From: a virus
Length of the DNA: 34,064 nucleotides
Direction: 5' to 3' (one strand)
Virus record (IMG/VR): IMGVR_UViG_3300044630_001736
Span: 1 to 34,064 of that record
Positions 16,369 to 24,076 of this stretch are shown one piece after another. How positions within the stretch are numbered: position 1 is the stretch's first letter; every line of letters starts with the position of its first letter. The notes beneath the pieces were generated by a model. It was not told the origin of the DNA and searched no databases. It worked only from the letters and a program-made list of their open reading frames with translations. The translations under genes and the position numbers were made by a program.

Positions 16369-17817
16369 ATGCGCGAAATAGAAAACATTGCTTCGGCCCT
16401 ATTTGACAAGATTCGTACTAGATTTACTGATATTAATCTAGGTGACGAACGAGCCCGGTCCACCACGGATCCTGAAAAGGCTCGTTATTTTAACTATGAT
16501 TATACCAGCCAGTCTGGTGAAACTTTTGGTAATATCACCATGAGTTTGATTGACGAGACCGGCCTTAAAGTGTATTTTGACAAGGCTATGACAGATACAT
16601 TGGATGATACTCAGCGTGTAGAATGGTTCAGCTTTTTACGCAGTCTGCGTGAATTTGCCAAACGCAATCTGTTAAACTTTGACATTCGCGACATTACCAA
16701 AAGCAATCTAGACCTAAAAGATATTAAACAACAGAGCAAGAGTGATAGCGTGAATACCGTTGATGATATTAAAGTAACTGAAAGTCGTTTATGGGGCACA
16801 ACCCGTAGCAGCTATCAAGAATGCGGCCCAGTTAGAATTATTGTACGCCACAGTGACAATGTGGATGAGACCAAACGTGGTGCTCGCAGCCGTCATATTG
16901 AAGCAATATTCCTAGAAACAGCGGTGGGTGAACGCCGTCTACTGCCATTTAAGAACATGACTGGGGCACGGGCCATGGCACAGCATTGCAGCCAGGGTGG
17001 TGAACTGGGCGACGAGATTGGTGAAAGCATTGTGGGTATGTGCGAAGAAATGTCCAACATGGCCCATTTCTGTCGTGAAGCTAAACGTCGTGAATTTGAA
17101 GATCGTGAAACGGCCGAAATGGCCAAAGCTGCTGTTCACCGTTATGGTGAATTGAGAAACAAACTACACCGCATTGGTGGACGTCGTGGCTACCAGGATT
17201 ATAAAGAATGCTGGATGCCCGAATCAGATGTAGAAGAAGAAATTGATGTAGATAGCCTACGTGAACGATTTGTTAAGAAGATATATGATGATCGTTTTAA
17301 TGAAGCCCTGCCCTATGTATATCGTGCCTACAAGCGCGAACAACAGGCCATGGAAAGCACCATGGGTGAAGAGTTTGAGGCCTGGGCTAATGAAGTAACT
17401 GAAATGAATTTAGAAGAAGATCTAGGCGATCACAAAGAAGAAATAGATCAATTGGACCGTTTAATGGCGAAGCCAATTGAAGCTGGTATCAATGGTGTAA
17501 GCGCCATTGGGGCCTTGCGTGACATCATTGGTGACACTCGTTTAGATGATAAACTACGTGCCCTGTCCAATGACACTGGTGACACGGCTGATGCCAGACC
17601 TCTAGTTATTGAATGGTTACAGGATCATGGCCACGCTGATCTAGCATTACGATACAGCCAGAATTACACACAACAACCAACCCCAGCCGCGGCACCACAA
17701 CAGCCACAGAGTGCTGCGCCCAATACCACTGGCAGCACTGGAATGGATGCTCCCAACGTAGCTGAACAAGCAGACCCACTGGACTTTCTGAGAAGCCTGG
17801 CTGGACTAAAACGATAA
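16369..17817 (+). CDS. Conserved late protein of unknown function (482 aa)
   Basis: No enzymatic family is recognised. The N-terminal 250 residues look like a folded alpha/beta domain (FGNITMSLIDETGLKVYFDKAM, GPVRIIVRHSDNVDE, RHIEAIFLETAVGERRLLPF). The middle is a charged helical region (MSNMAHFCREAKRREFEDRETAEMAKAAVHRYGELRNKLHRIGGRRGY), then an acidic region and a Gln/Pro/Ala-rich linker. The extreme C-terminus, DFLRSLAGLKR, carries the LAGL motif shared with two upstream virion candidates. Similar genes follow terminase in aquatic T4-like phages as I recall, annotated as hypothetical. The terminal motif may be a docking or prohead-targeting tag, which is inference. Confidence 0.65.
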   Translation: MREIENIASALFDKIRTRFTDINLGDERARSTTDPEKARYFNYDYTSQSGETFGNITMSLIDETGLKVYFDKAMTDTLDDTQRVEWFSFLRSLREFAKRNLLNFDIRDITKSNLDLKDIKQQSKSDSVNTVDDIKVTESRLWGTTRSSYQECGPVRIIVRHSDNVDETKRGARSRHIEAIFLETAVGERRLLPFKNMTGARAMAQHCSQGGELGDEIGESIVGMCEEMSNMAHFCREAKRREFEDRETAEMAKAAVHRYGELRNKLHRIGGRRGYQDYKECWMPESDVEEEIDVDSLRERFVKKIYDDRFNEALPYVYRAYKREQQAMESTMGEEFEAWANEVTEMNLEEDLGDHKEEIDQLDRLMAKPIEAGINGVSAIGALRDIIGDTRLDDKLRALSNDTGDTADARPLVIEWLQDHGHADLALRYSQNYTQQPTPAAAPQQPQSAAPNTTGSTGMDAPNVAEQADPLDFLRSLAGLKR

Positions 17818-17820
17818 ATA
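17813..17820 (+). promoter_or_regulatory. Late promoter (GATAAATA) overlapping a stop codon
   Basis: GATAAATA contains the TAA stop of the preceding gene (17815-17817). It precedes AAAAGGA (17823-17829) and the ATG at 17840. Confidence 0.6.
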
Positions 17821-17839
17821 TTTAAAAGGATTTTTTAAA

Positions 17840-18100
17840 ATGAACCCAGATTTTTTCAGAAAGTATAGCGACCTATTTACCGAGTCAGAAGTTACTGAGC
17901 AAGCTGCTACAGTGGCAGTGACCTTTTTTAATTCAGGCACTGGTGAGCAGTACGGTAAAAAAGAAGTGCAAAATCTAGGATTAAGTTTAGATGCGTCTGG
18001 ACAGCCAGTTATGACCGTTTCTTCCCCTTATGCTAGTGGCAATAAATTACAAGCCTACTTTGATGCAGTCAAAGGTGGTTGGTTCGCTGATTTAGATTAA
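17840..18100 (+). CDS. Small late protein, unknown (86 aa)
   Basis: An 86-residue protein starting MNPDFFRKYSDLFTESEVTEQ, an amphipathic leader ending in E-rich sites and possibly another variant of the packaged-protein leader. The rest (VAVTFFNSGTGEQYGKKEVQNLGLSLDASGQPVMTV, then LQAYFDAVKGGWFADLD) looks like a small beta-rich domain with an aromatic C-terminus. No known family. It has its own late promoter and AAAAGGA ribosome site and is followed at once by a strong terminator, so it is the last gene of the late unit. Confidence 0.65.
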   Translation: MNPDFFRKYSDLFTESEVTEQAATVAVTFFNSGTGEQYGKKEVQNLGLSLDASGQPVMTVSSPYASGNKLQAYFDAVKGGWFADLD

Positions 18101-18120
18101 ATTAAAACCAAATAAAAATT

Positions 18121-18150
18121 AAAAGGTGAATTTATTTCGCCTTTTCTTTT
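18121..18150 (+). terminator. Rho-independent terminator closing the late block
   Basis: A 10-bp stem, AAAAGGTGAA (18121-18130) with TTCGCCTTTT (18136-18145, one G-T pair), loop of five, then CTTTT. It separates the late module from gp32. Confidence 0.85.
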
Positions 18151-18177
18151 GACTCTGTATAAATAAATGCGTATACT
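18149..18177 (+). promoter_or_regulatory. Overlapping sigma70-type and late promoters for gp32
   Basis: TTGACT (18149-18154) and TATACT (18172-18177) are separated by 17 bases, a near-consensus sigma70 promoter. Its spacer contains an exact late box TATAAATA (18158-18165). gp32 could thus be transcribed both early and late. Start sites would be near 18171 (late) and 18184 (early), leaving an untranslated leader of about 55-70 bases. Confidence 0.7.
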
Positions 18178-18237
18178 GTACTCATGTGCAGTATTCTTAG
18201 GCACATTATATCATGGCACATTTTAGGAGAAAACATT

Positions 18238-19245
18238 ATGGCAATGACATTAGCGGAAATCCGCGCAAAACTTCAAGCATCAGAATCCCGCAGTACAGGT
18301 AATTCACAAAGCGGCGGTGACAACACCGTATACGCTCACTGGAATATCGCAGAGGGCACTACAGCCCGCATCAGATTCCTCCCCGACGCAAATCCCAAGA
18401 ACAGTTTCTTCTGGGTAGAACGAGCAATGATTCGTCTACCATTTGCTGGTATCAAAGGCCAGTCAGATAGCAAGCCAGTTGTGGTTCAAGTCCCCTGTGT
18501 GGAAATGTACAACGATGGTTCGGCATGCCCAATCCTGGCAGAAGTCCGTGCTTGGTTTAAAGATCCAGCATTGGAGGAAATGGGTCGCAAATATTGGAAG
18601 AAACGCTCATACCTGTTCCAGGGTTTTGTTCGTGACAATCCTATTGGTGACGACAAGACTCCAGAAAATCCCATCCGTCGTTTCGTTATTAGTCCACAGA
18701 TTTTTAATCTGGTTAAGAACGCACTGTTGGATCCAGAAATGGAAAACTTACCCACAGACTATCAAGCTGGTCTAGACTTTAACGTCAAGAAAACTAGCAA
18801 GGGTGGCTATGCCGACTATTCAACAAGCACCTGGTCCCGTAAGGAATCTGCGTTGACTGCTGATGAAGCGGCTGCTATCGAACAGTTTGGTTTGTACAAC
18901 CTGAACGACTTCCTACCCAACAAGCCTAGCGATGTTGAGCTGAAGGTCATCAAGGAAATGTTTGAAGCATCAGTTGATGGTCAACCATATGATCCAGATC
19001 GTTGGGCCAACTACTATAAGCCCAGCGGCTTCCAGGGCGGTGGTTCAAATGAATCAGCAGCGGCACCACGTGCGGCAACACCAGTGGCAACACCTGCTCC
19101 GGCAGCGCAGCATGATGATCCTCCGTTTGAACCCGATGAAGACACACCAGTTGCATCAGCACCAGTTGCTGTACCAGCTGCGGCCAAACCCTCCAGCCAA
19201 CGTGCTGAAGATATCTTGGCAATGATCCGAAATCGACAGAAGTAA
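18238..19245 (+). CDS. 32: Single-stranded DNA-binding protein, gp32-like
   Basis: gp32 coats ssDNA in replication, recombination and repair. The 335-residue product shows the family plan: a basic N-terminus (MAMTLAEIRAKLQASESR), a core beginning AHWNIAEGTTARIRFLPDANP with FFWVERAMIRLPF, and a CVEMYNDGSACPI segment where the T4 zinc site lies (only two Cys visible, so zinc binding is uncertain). Then comes a linker rich in Ala/Pro/Asp and a C-terminal RAEDILAMIRNRQK. The tail is less acidic at its very end than in T4. I start at 18238 because of AGGAG at 18225-18229; a frame-open ATG at 18184 lacks one. It heads the recombination module. Confidence 0.88.
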   Translation: MAMTLAEIRAKLQASESRSTGNSQSGGDNTVYAHWNIAEGTTARIRFLPDANPKNSFFWVERAMIRLPFAGIKGQSDSKPVVVQVPCVEMYNDGSACPILAEVRAWFKDPALEEMGRKYWKKRSYLFQGFVRDNPIGDDKTPENPIRRFVISPQIFNLVKNALLDPEMENLPTDYQAGLDFNVKKTSKGGYADYSTSTWSRKESALTADEAAAIEQFGLYNLNDFLPNKPSDVELKVIKEMFEASVDGQPYDPDRWANYYKPSGFQGGGSNESAAAPRAATPVATPAPAAQHDDPPFEPDEDTPVASAPVAVPAAAKPSSQRAEDILAMIRNRQK

Positions 19246-19314
19246 TCTAAAACGGCTCGGGCCTCTGCGGAATTGATCACCGTACGCCCGGGTTATCTTC
19301 AACAAGGATTTAAC

Positions 19315-20391
19315 ATGAAAAAACCCTTTGACTTGAGTAAATTCCGCAAGGATATTACTAAATCAATCGAAGGCCTAAGCATTGGCTTTCATGATCCAAC
19401 TGATTGGATCAGCACTGGTAATTACGCACTAAATTATCTAATCTCAGGAGACTTCAAGAAAGGAGTTCCACTGGGCAAGGTAACAGTATTTGCAGGCGAA
19501 TCTGGTTCAGGTAAAAGTTATATTTGTTCCGGTAACCTGGTTAAAAACGCACAAGAGCAGGGAATCTATGTCGTTCTGATTGACTCAGAAAACGCATTGG
19601 ATGAAACTTGGTTACACGCTCTAGGTGTAGATACATCAGAAGATAAACTTCTGAAGCTAAACATGGCCATGATTGACGATGTGGCAAAAACTATTTCTAC
19701 ATTCGTTAAAGATTATAAAGCATTGGCTGAGGCTGATCGTCCCAAAGTTTTATTTGTTATTGACTCGCTGGGTATGTTGTTGACTCCAGTGCAAGTTGAT
19801 CAGTTTGATTCAGGTGGTATGAAAGGTGACATGGGACACAAACCTCGTGCCCTTAAATCACTGGTGACCAACTGTGTTAACATGTTTGGTAGTCTAGGTA
19901 TTGGCCTAGTAGCAACTAATCACACTTATGCGTCACAAGATATGTATAACCCTGATCCAGTGGTCAGTGGTGGTGCTGGCTTTGTATTCGCATCTAGTAT
20001 TCTGGTGGCCATGAAGAAACTCAAGCTGAAAGAAGATGAAGATGGCAACAAAGTCACTGACGTACTGGGCATCCGAGCTGGATGCAAGATCATGAAGACC
20101 CGATATGCTAAACCGTTTGAGGACATTCAGATTCAGATTCCTTATGAAACTGGCATGAACCCCTACTCAGGCTTCTTTGATCTGATCGAAAAACGAGAAA
20201 TGATTAAAAAAGAAGGTAACCGTTACACTTATACTGACCTTAATGGCGAAGTACATAAGTACTACCGTAAGGAATGGAATAAAAACGAAAACGGTATTAT
20301 GGATCTGGTTATGACTGAGTTTTCCGCCAAGGAAAAGTTAGTAGCACAGACAATTATTGCCACTGAATCAGAGGAAGATGTAACAGAATGA
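19315..20391 (+). CDS. uvsX: RecA-like recombinase UvsX
   Basis: UvsX forms filaments on ssDNA and carries out strand exchange with gp32 and UvsY. The 358-residue product has Walker A GESGSGKS (61-68), the RecA-type VVLIDSENALDE segment (about 80-91), Walker B VLFVIDSLGMLL (about 142-153), and the DNA-binding loop region MKGDMGHKPRALKSLV, followed by GIGLVATNHTY. It is slightly shorter than T4 UvsX (391 aa). I start at ATG 19315 with AAGGA at 19303-19307; the frame is open to an earlier ATT-type codon without a ribosome site. Its stop overlaps the next start (20388-20391). Confidence 0.94.
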   Translation: MKKPFDLSKFRKDITKSIEGLSIGFHDPTDWISTGNYALNYLISGDFKKGVPLGKVTVFAGESGSGKSYICSGNLVKNAQEQGIYVVLIDSENALDETWLHALGVDTSEDKLLKLNMAMIDDVAKTISTFVKDYKALAEADRPKVLFVIDSLGMLLTPVQVDQFDSGGMKGDMGHKPRALKSLVTNCVNMFGSLGIGLVATNHTYASQDMYNPDPVVSGGAGFVFASSILVAMKKLKLKEDEDGNKVTDVLGIRAGCKIMKTRYAKPFEDIQIQIPYETGMNPYSGFFDLIEKREMIKKEGNRYTYTDLNGEVHKYYRKEWNKNENGIMDLVMTEFSAKEKLVAQTIIATESEEDVTE

Positions 20392-20630
20392 GTATCGATG
20401 TAGATGTTCTTAGCGAAGTATATACTATCCTGAAGCAGTATATTCCTGTCAAGGACAGACAGGAAGCTGCTGATAACTTACTGAGTGTAATGGTCGATAT
20501 GTTAGGCGACCAGGAGCTCAAAGAGTTTAGCGCCACTGACGCCTCACTCAAGCGAGCATTCAAGCAGTATGCAGAAGATGCAGATACTGATGACTTTAAT
20601 GATGACGACGATAGTGACCGCTATGAATGA
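20388..20630 (+). CDS. Small acidic protein downstream of uvsX, unknown
   Basis: An 80-residue helical protein (VDVLSEVYTILKQYIPVKDRQEAADNLLSVMVDML) ending in a very acidic tail (DADTDDFNDDDDSDRYE). The helical core resembles small conserved proteins found next to uvsX-region genes in aquatic T4-like phages, function unknown. It is translationally coupled to uvsX (ATGA overlap) and overlaps the following radical SAM gene by eight bases. The acidic tail could compete for basic DNA-binding surfaces, as phage single-strand-binding regulators do, but this is speculative. Confidence 0.65.
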   Translation: MSIDVDVLSEVYTILKQYIPVKDRQEAADNLLSVMVDMLGDQELKEFSATDASLKRAFKQYAEDADTDDFNDDDDSDRYE

Positions 20631-21873
20631 GAAACGGTTCTTCCCTATTAAGTCAGGTATTGCGTGTCAGAGTAAGTGGGCATGGAGTACCTTGTACCTT
20701 AACAGGGGAACCAATCATTCCTGTCATCGTGCTAGTACCAGTAAGTTAACTATAGAAGACTTCGACAATTTTCATAACACTGATACAAAAGTGAGAGATA
20801 GAAAATTAATGTTGTCAGGCCAATGGCCCACTGGTGGTTGTGAATACTGTCAAAAAATTGAAACATCGGGTGGCTTTAGTGACCGAATGTTGCAAAATAC
20901 TATCCCTAATTTGTATCCCGTAGAGCTGGATACTGACATCAACAGTGTGATAATATCCCCCACTATATTAGAAGTATTTTTTGATAATACTTGCAATCTG
21001 TCCTGCGTGTATTGCCTCCCAGAAGTCAGTTCCAAGATAGCAGACGAATACAATCGTTATGGATCGTTTGATCAACAAGGTGTGCGATTAATGCCCATTA
21101 CACCAATTAACACATCAGAGTTACAGGAACGGTTCTGGGTCTGGATGCAGGATAACTTTCAATCACTAAAACGCTTTCATTTTCTCGGTGGAGAGCCTTT
21201 CTTACAAAAGGGGTTTGACACGCTTCTGGATTTTGTGGACAATCATCCTAATCCTGACTGTGAAATAAATTTTATCAGTAACCTTATGTTACCACATGCC
21301 AGGTTTGTTGGCCAGATTGAACGAATTAAGACACTAGTGGCACGTCGAAAATTAAAAAGATTGGACTTTACTGCCAGTATAGATTGCTGGGGTCCTGAAC
21401 AAGAATACATAAGACATGGTTTACGACTGGATCAATGGACACAGAATTTCGAATACTTAGTGAGCCAACGTTGGATAAAATTACAAATTAATCAGACTAT
21501 AGCTAGTCTAAGTATAAAAACCATGCCCGAATTGCTGACTAAGTTGGCCGAATGGAATCAGATCAGGCCAGTGGGTCATTACTTTAGCGTAACAGAACCA
21601 GGACCCAGTTACCTAAGACCCAATATATTTGGTCCTGGTGTATTTGACAAAGACTTTGATCTTATACTATCAATTATGCCGAACAACACTGATCAGGATA
21701 AATCAGCAGTTAAATACATGTCTGGTATTGCAAATCAAATTAAAAACAGCACAATTAATACAGTAGAAATCAACAAGTTATTTGTGTTTTTAAATGAAAA
21801 TGACCGTCGTAGAAATTCCAATTGGAAAACTCTTTTTCCCTGGTTAGTGGAGTTTGAACAACGTGTGGTATAA
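20623..21873 (+). CDS. Twitch-domain radical SAM protein
   Basis: The CNLSCVYC motif (C124, C128, C131) binds the radical SAM 4Fe-4S cluster, followed by the usual GGEP-type motif (FLGGEPFL). Upstream, W.TGGCEYCQKIETSGGFSDR is the pattern of phage twitch radical SAM proteins. The 416-residue protein has a C-terminal half without recognised auxiliary cluster motif. The reaction and substrate are unknown; relatives modify peptides or small molecules. I start at ATG 20623, overlapping the preceding stop; earlier ATGs in frame lie inside that gene. The gene is wedged between the small acidic gene and uvsY, overlapping uvsY by 20 bases, so it is cotranscribed with recombination genes. Confidence 0.85.
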   Translation: MNEKRFFPIKSGIACQSKWAWSTLYLNRGTNHSCHRASTSKLTIEDFDNFHNTDTKVRDRKLMLSGQWPTGGCEYCQKIETSGGFSDRMLQNTIPNLYPVELDTDINSVIISPTILEVFFDNTCNLSCVYCLPEVSSKIADEYNRYGSFDQQGVRLMPITPINTSELQERFWVWMQDNFQSLKRFHFLGGEPFLQKGFDTLLDFVDNHPNPDCEINFISNLMLPHARFVGQIERIKTLVARRKLKRLDFTASIDCWGPEQEYIRHGLRLDQWTQNFEYLVSQRWIKLQINQTIASLSIKTMPELLTKLAEWNQIRPVGHYFSVTEPGPSYLRPNIFGPGVFDKDFDLILSIMPNNTDQDKSAVKYMSGIANQIKNSTINTVEINKLFVFLNENDRRRNSNWKTLFPWLVEFEQRVV

Positions 21874-22315
21874 CCGTATTGTTAGTGATTTAAGTACAAT
21901 TCCTGATTTTATACAGTTCTACGAGTCTGAAATAACTTTAGCTAAGAATGAAATAGCAATCAAAGGTAATGTAGAAAAAGCTCTTAGTAGCTTACCTGGC
22001 GTTACCGAGCATAGATTTAACCAGTTACAAGAGATTGAAGCAATACTAAACTATCTTAATATCCAGTTACGAAAGATACGACGTAAACACTTTCAGAAGT
22101 ATTTAGAGGCTTATGCACGAGCACTAACTAGTCGCGACGCTGAAAAATATGTAGATGGTGAGGACGAAGTTATTGACTTTGAAACCATTATTAACGAAGT
22201 TGCCCTATTACGTAACAAGTGGTTGGGTATAATGAAAGGTATTGAGAGTAAAAACTTTATGTTAGGACATGTGGTCAGACTCAGAACCGCGGGCATGGAG
22301 GATGTCGTAGTATGA
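21854..22315 (+). CDS. uvsY: Recombination mediator UvsY
   Basis: UvsY loads UvsX onto gp32-coated ssDNA. The 153-residue protein has the family pattern: N-terminal helix, a long central basic helix (LNYLNIQLRKIRRKHFQKYLEAYARAL), an acidic break, and a C-terminal helix (LLRNKWLGIMKGIESKNFMLGHVVRLR) comparable to T4 UvsY YWGILLDFCSGALDAIKSRGFAIKHI. T4 UvsY is 137 aa. The start is taken at a TTG (21854); a GTG at 21863 is an alternative. Both overlap the preceding gene. The next gene starts in its stop (22312-22315). Confidence 0.8.
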   Translation: MNNVWYNRIVSDLSTIPDFIQFYESEITLAKNEIAIKGNVEKALSSLPGVTEHRFNQLQEIEAILNYLNIQLRKIRRKHFQKYLEAYARALTSRDAEKYVDGEDEVIDFETIINEVALLRNKWLGIMKGIESKNFMLGHVVRLRTAGMEDVVV

Positions 22316-22557
22316 TTGACTGGAAAGCTCGCGCGAATGAATTGATTGAAGAATACAACCTGTGTTGTCGCGCCCGCCCACATGATAATACTGTTGACAT
22401 ACAAATAGAAAAAGACAACTGCGGCAAATGGGCTTCCTACCTGGCCACACAGAGAAGTTGGGGTACTGACCTAGAGATAGCTGAAGCTTGCCATCAACTG
22501 GAATCTCGACTGAGAAAACTTAAAGAAAAAGTTATATTAGATATATTGACCAAATGA
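22312..22557 (+). CDS. Small helical protein, unknown (81 aa)
   Basis: An 81-residue, mostly helical protein: an N-terminal helix WKARANELIEEYNLCCRARP, a central stretch with WASYLATQRSW, and a C-terminal coiled-coil-like helix ending LRKLKEKVILDILTK. No known family or catalytic motif. ATGA overlaps tie it to uvsY upstream and the methyltransferase downstream, so it belongs to the same polycistronic message. Function cannot be inferred beyond that linkage. Confidence 0.6.
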   Translation: MIDWKARANELIEEYNLCCRARPHDNTVDIQIEKDNCGKWASYLATQRSWGTDLEIAEACHQLESRLRKLKEKVILDILTK

Positions 22558-23309
22558 CAACATTTAAAAATTCTGAAGCCAGCCATCAACATAGTTTACG
22601 TACATTGGATTCTTTGTACGAGTACGACGACTTCATGGACAGTTTACGAGTAGTGGCTGATATGGGTTGCGGATCAGGACTAGATATCGAATGGTGGGCT
22701 ACTCGCGAAACACGTGACGATCCTCCGGAACCACACAATTATATCTGTTATGCAGTTGACATAAATCCATCAATAGTGGAAGATCGAATTAGCAATATAT
22801 CAAATTTGCGAGTAATGACTGGTGATTTTGAACAAAAAATTGTGCCCAGATCGATAGACATGTTATGGTGTCACGACGCATTTCAATACGTCAAATACCC
22901 ATTACAAACTCTAAAGCTCTGGAATGAATGCATGAATCCCGACGGTATGATGATAATCACTGTACCACAAATGCAGAGCTACCAATATAATCGTGTGGTT
23001 ACTCGCAGTGTCAGTGGATGTTTTTATCACTACAATGCCTGCAATCTGATATACATGTTGGCAGTCAATGGATTTGATTGTCGTGACAGTTATGTTCTTA
23101 AAGAAGCCAACGATCCCTGGTTAAGCATTGCTGTTTATAAAAGCAATGTGGCACCCATGGACCCAGCCACAACTAGTTGGTTTGATCTAGCGTCTGCTGG
23201 ACTTTTAAACGATAGTGTGTTAGAATCGTTGAATAGATACGGACATGTCCGGCAAGAAGAATTATTATTTAAATGGTTTGATAAAGACTTCTATTTCGTC
23301 AAGGATTAA
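22554..23309 (+). CDS. Class I SAM-dependent methyltransferase
   Basis: Motif I, VVADMGCGSGLDIEW (33-47), is the glycine-rich SAM-binding loop, followed by YAVDINPS (the acidic ribose-binding strand), MTGDFEQKIVPRSIDMLWCHDAFQYV (motifs around the substrate pocket) and a NPDGMMIITVPQ strand. The 251-residue protein fits a single Rossmann methyltransferase domain with a C-terminal extension. The substrate is unknown: no target-recognition domain for DNA is visible, and the CHDAFQYV segment resembles small-molecule or lipid/quinone-type methyltransferases. It is coupled by ATGA to the gene before it, and the nucleotidyltransferase follows after one base. Confidence 0.8.
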   Translation: MTTFKNSEASHQHSLRTLDSLYEYDDFMDSLRVVADMGCGSGLDIEWWATRETRDDPPEPHNYICYAVDINPSIVEDRISNISNLRVMTGDFEQKIVPRSIDMLWCHDAFQYVKYPLQTLKLWNECMNPDGMMIITVPQMQSYQYNRVVTRSVSGCFYHYNACNLIYMLAVNGFDCRDSYVLKEANDPWLSIAVYKSNVAPMDPATTSWFDLASAGLLNDSVLESLNRYGHVRQEELLFKWFDKDFYFVKD

Positions 23310-23310
23310 C

Positions 23311-24066
23311 ATGAAGATTGTGGTTATATCAGGTGGATTTGATCCCATACATACTGGGCACATTGATTATTTCTATGCTGCCCGAAAATTGGGAGACATG
23401 TTAGTAGTTGGTGTCAACAGCGATGCATGGTTACAGCGCAAGAAGGGGCGAGCATTCATGCCCATGACTGAGAGATTTAGCATTGTAAATTCCATGAAAC
23501 CAGTGGATCATACCTTAGAGTTTGACGACAGTGACGGTTCTGCTTGTTCTTTGTTGGAGCATATCAAGCGTGTGCATCCAGGTGATGAGATCATATTCGC
23601 CAATGGTGGCGACAGAACTAAAGAAAACATACCTGAAATGTCAGTACAGGGGGTGACCTTTGTGTTTGGTGTGGGTGGAGAGAATAAACGCAACAGCAGT
23701 AGTTGGATACTGGAGGAGTGGAAGGCTCCGAAAACTGACCGTGTCTGGGGTTACTATCGTGTGCTACACGAAGTACCGGGTATGAAAGTTAAAGAACTTA
23801 CTGTTGAGCCTGGAAAAAGTTTAAGTATGCAACGTCACACACATCGTGCAGAATATTGGATGGTCAGTGAGGGATCTTGTATAGTTAACAGTCAGATGCC
23901 CAGTGGATATAAGCTGGCTCCTAAAAAGCTGTCCAAGCACCAGGAATTCAAGATATTAGTGGGCGAGTGGCATCAGCTGACTAATCCTTTTGATGTCCCC
24001 TGCAAGATTGTCGAAATTCAATACGGCCATAAGTGTATCGAAGAAGATATTGAACGATTGCAATAA
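23311..24066 (+). CDS. Nucleotidyltransferase fused to a mannose-6-phosphate isomerase-like cupin
   Basis: Residues 1-130 form a cytidylyltransferase-type domain: GGFDPIHTGH (8-17) contains the HxGH nucleotide-binding motif, with GDMLVVGVNSDAW, MTERFSIVNSM and a KRNSSSWIL segment at the ISSTxI position. Residues about 140-251 form a cupin of the type II mannose-6-phosphate isomerase kind (VEPGKSLSMQRHTHRAEYWMVSEG ... GEWHQLTNP). The combination suggests synthesis of an activated sugar or polyol (for example CDP- or ADP-linked) for a glycan; the actual substrate is unknown. I start at ATG 23311; an upstream in-frame ATG would overlap the methyltransferase gene. Confidence 0.85.
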   Translation: MKIVVISGGFDPIHTGHIDYFYAARKLGDMLVVGVNSDAWLQRKKGRAFMPMTERFSIVNSMKPVDHTLEFDDSDGSACSLLEHIKRVHPGDEIIFANGGDRTKENIPEMSVQGVTFVFGVGGENKRNSSSWILEEWKAPKTDRVWGYYRVLHEVPGMKVKELTVEPGKSLSMQRHTHRAEYWMVSEGSCIVNSQMPSGYKLAPKKLSKHQEFKILVGEWHQLTNPFDVPCKIVEIQYGHKCIEEDIERLQ

Positions 24067-24069
24067 ATA
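24062..24069 (+). promoter_or_regulatory. Late promoter (AATAAATA) overlapping a stop codon
   Basis: AATAAATA includes the TAA stop of the preceding gene. Its last A is eight bases before the ATG at 24077, predicting at most a two-base leader. Confidence 0.55.
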
Positions 24070-24076
24070 CTTTATT

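Noticed and set aside
18184-18237. Extension of gp32 to ATG 18184
   Set aside because: No ribosome site there, and the added residues do not resemble a gp32 N-terminus. AGGAG supports 18238.
19246-19314. Attenuator or translational operator between gp32 and uvsX
   Set aside because: Only a short CGGGC/GCCCG pairing with a long loop is visible; not enough to claim regulation.
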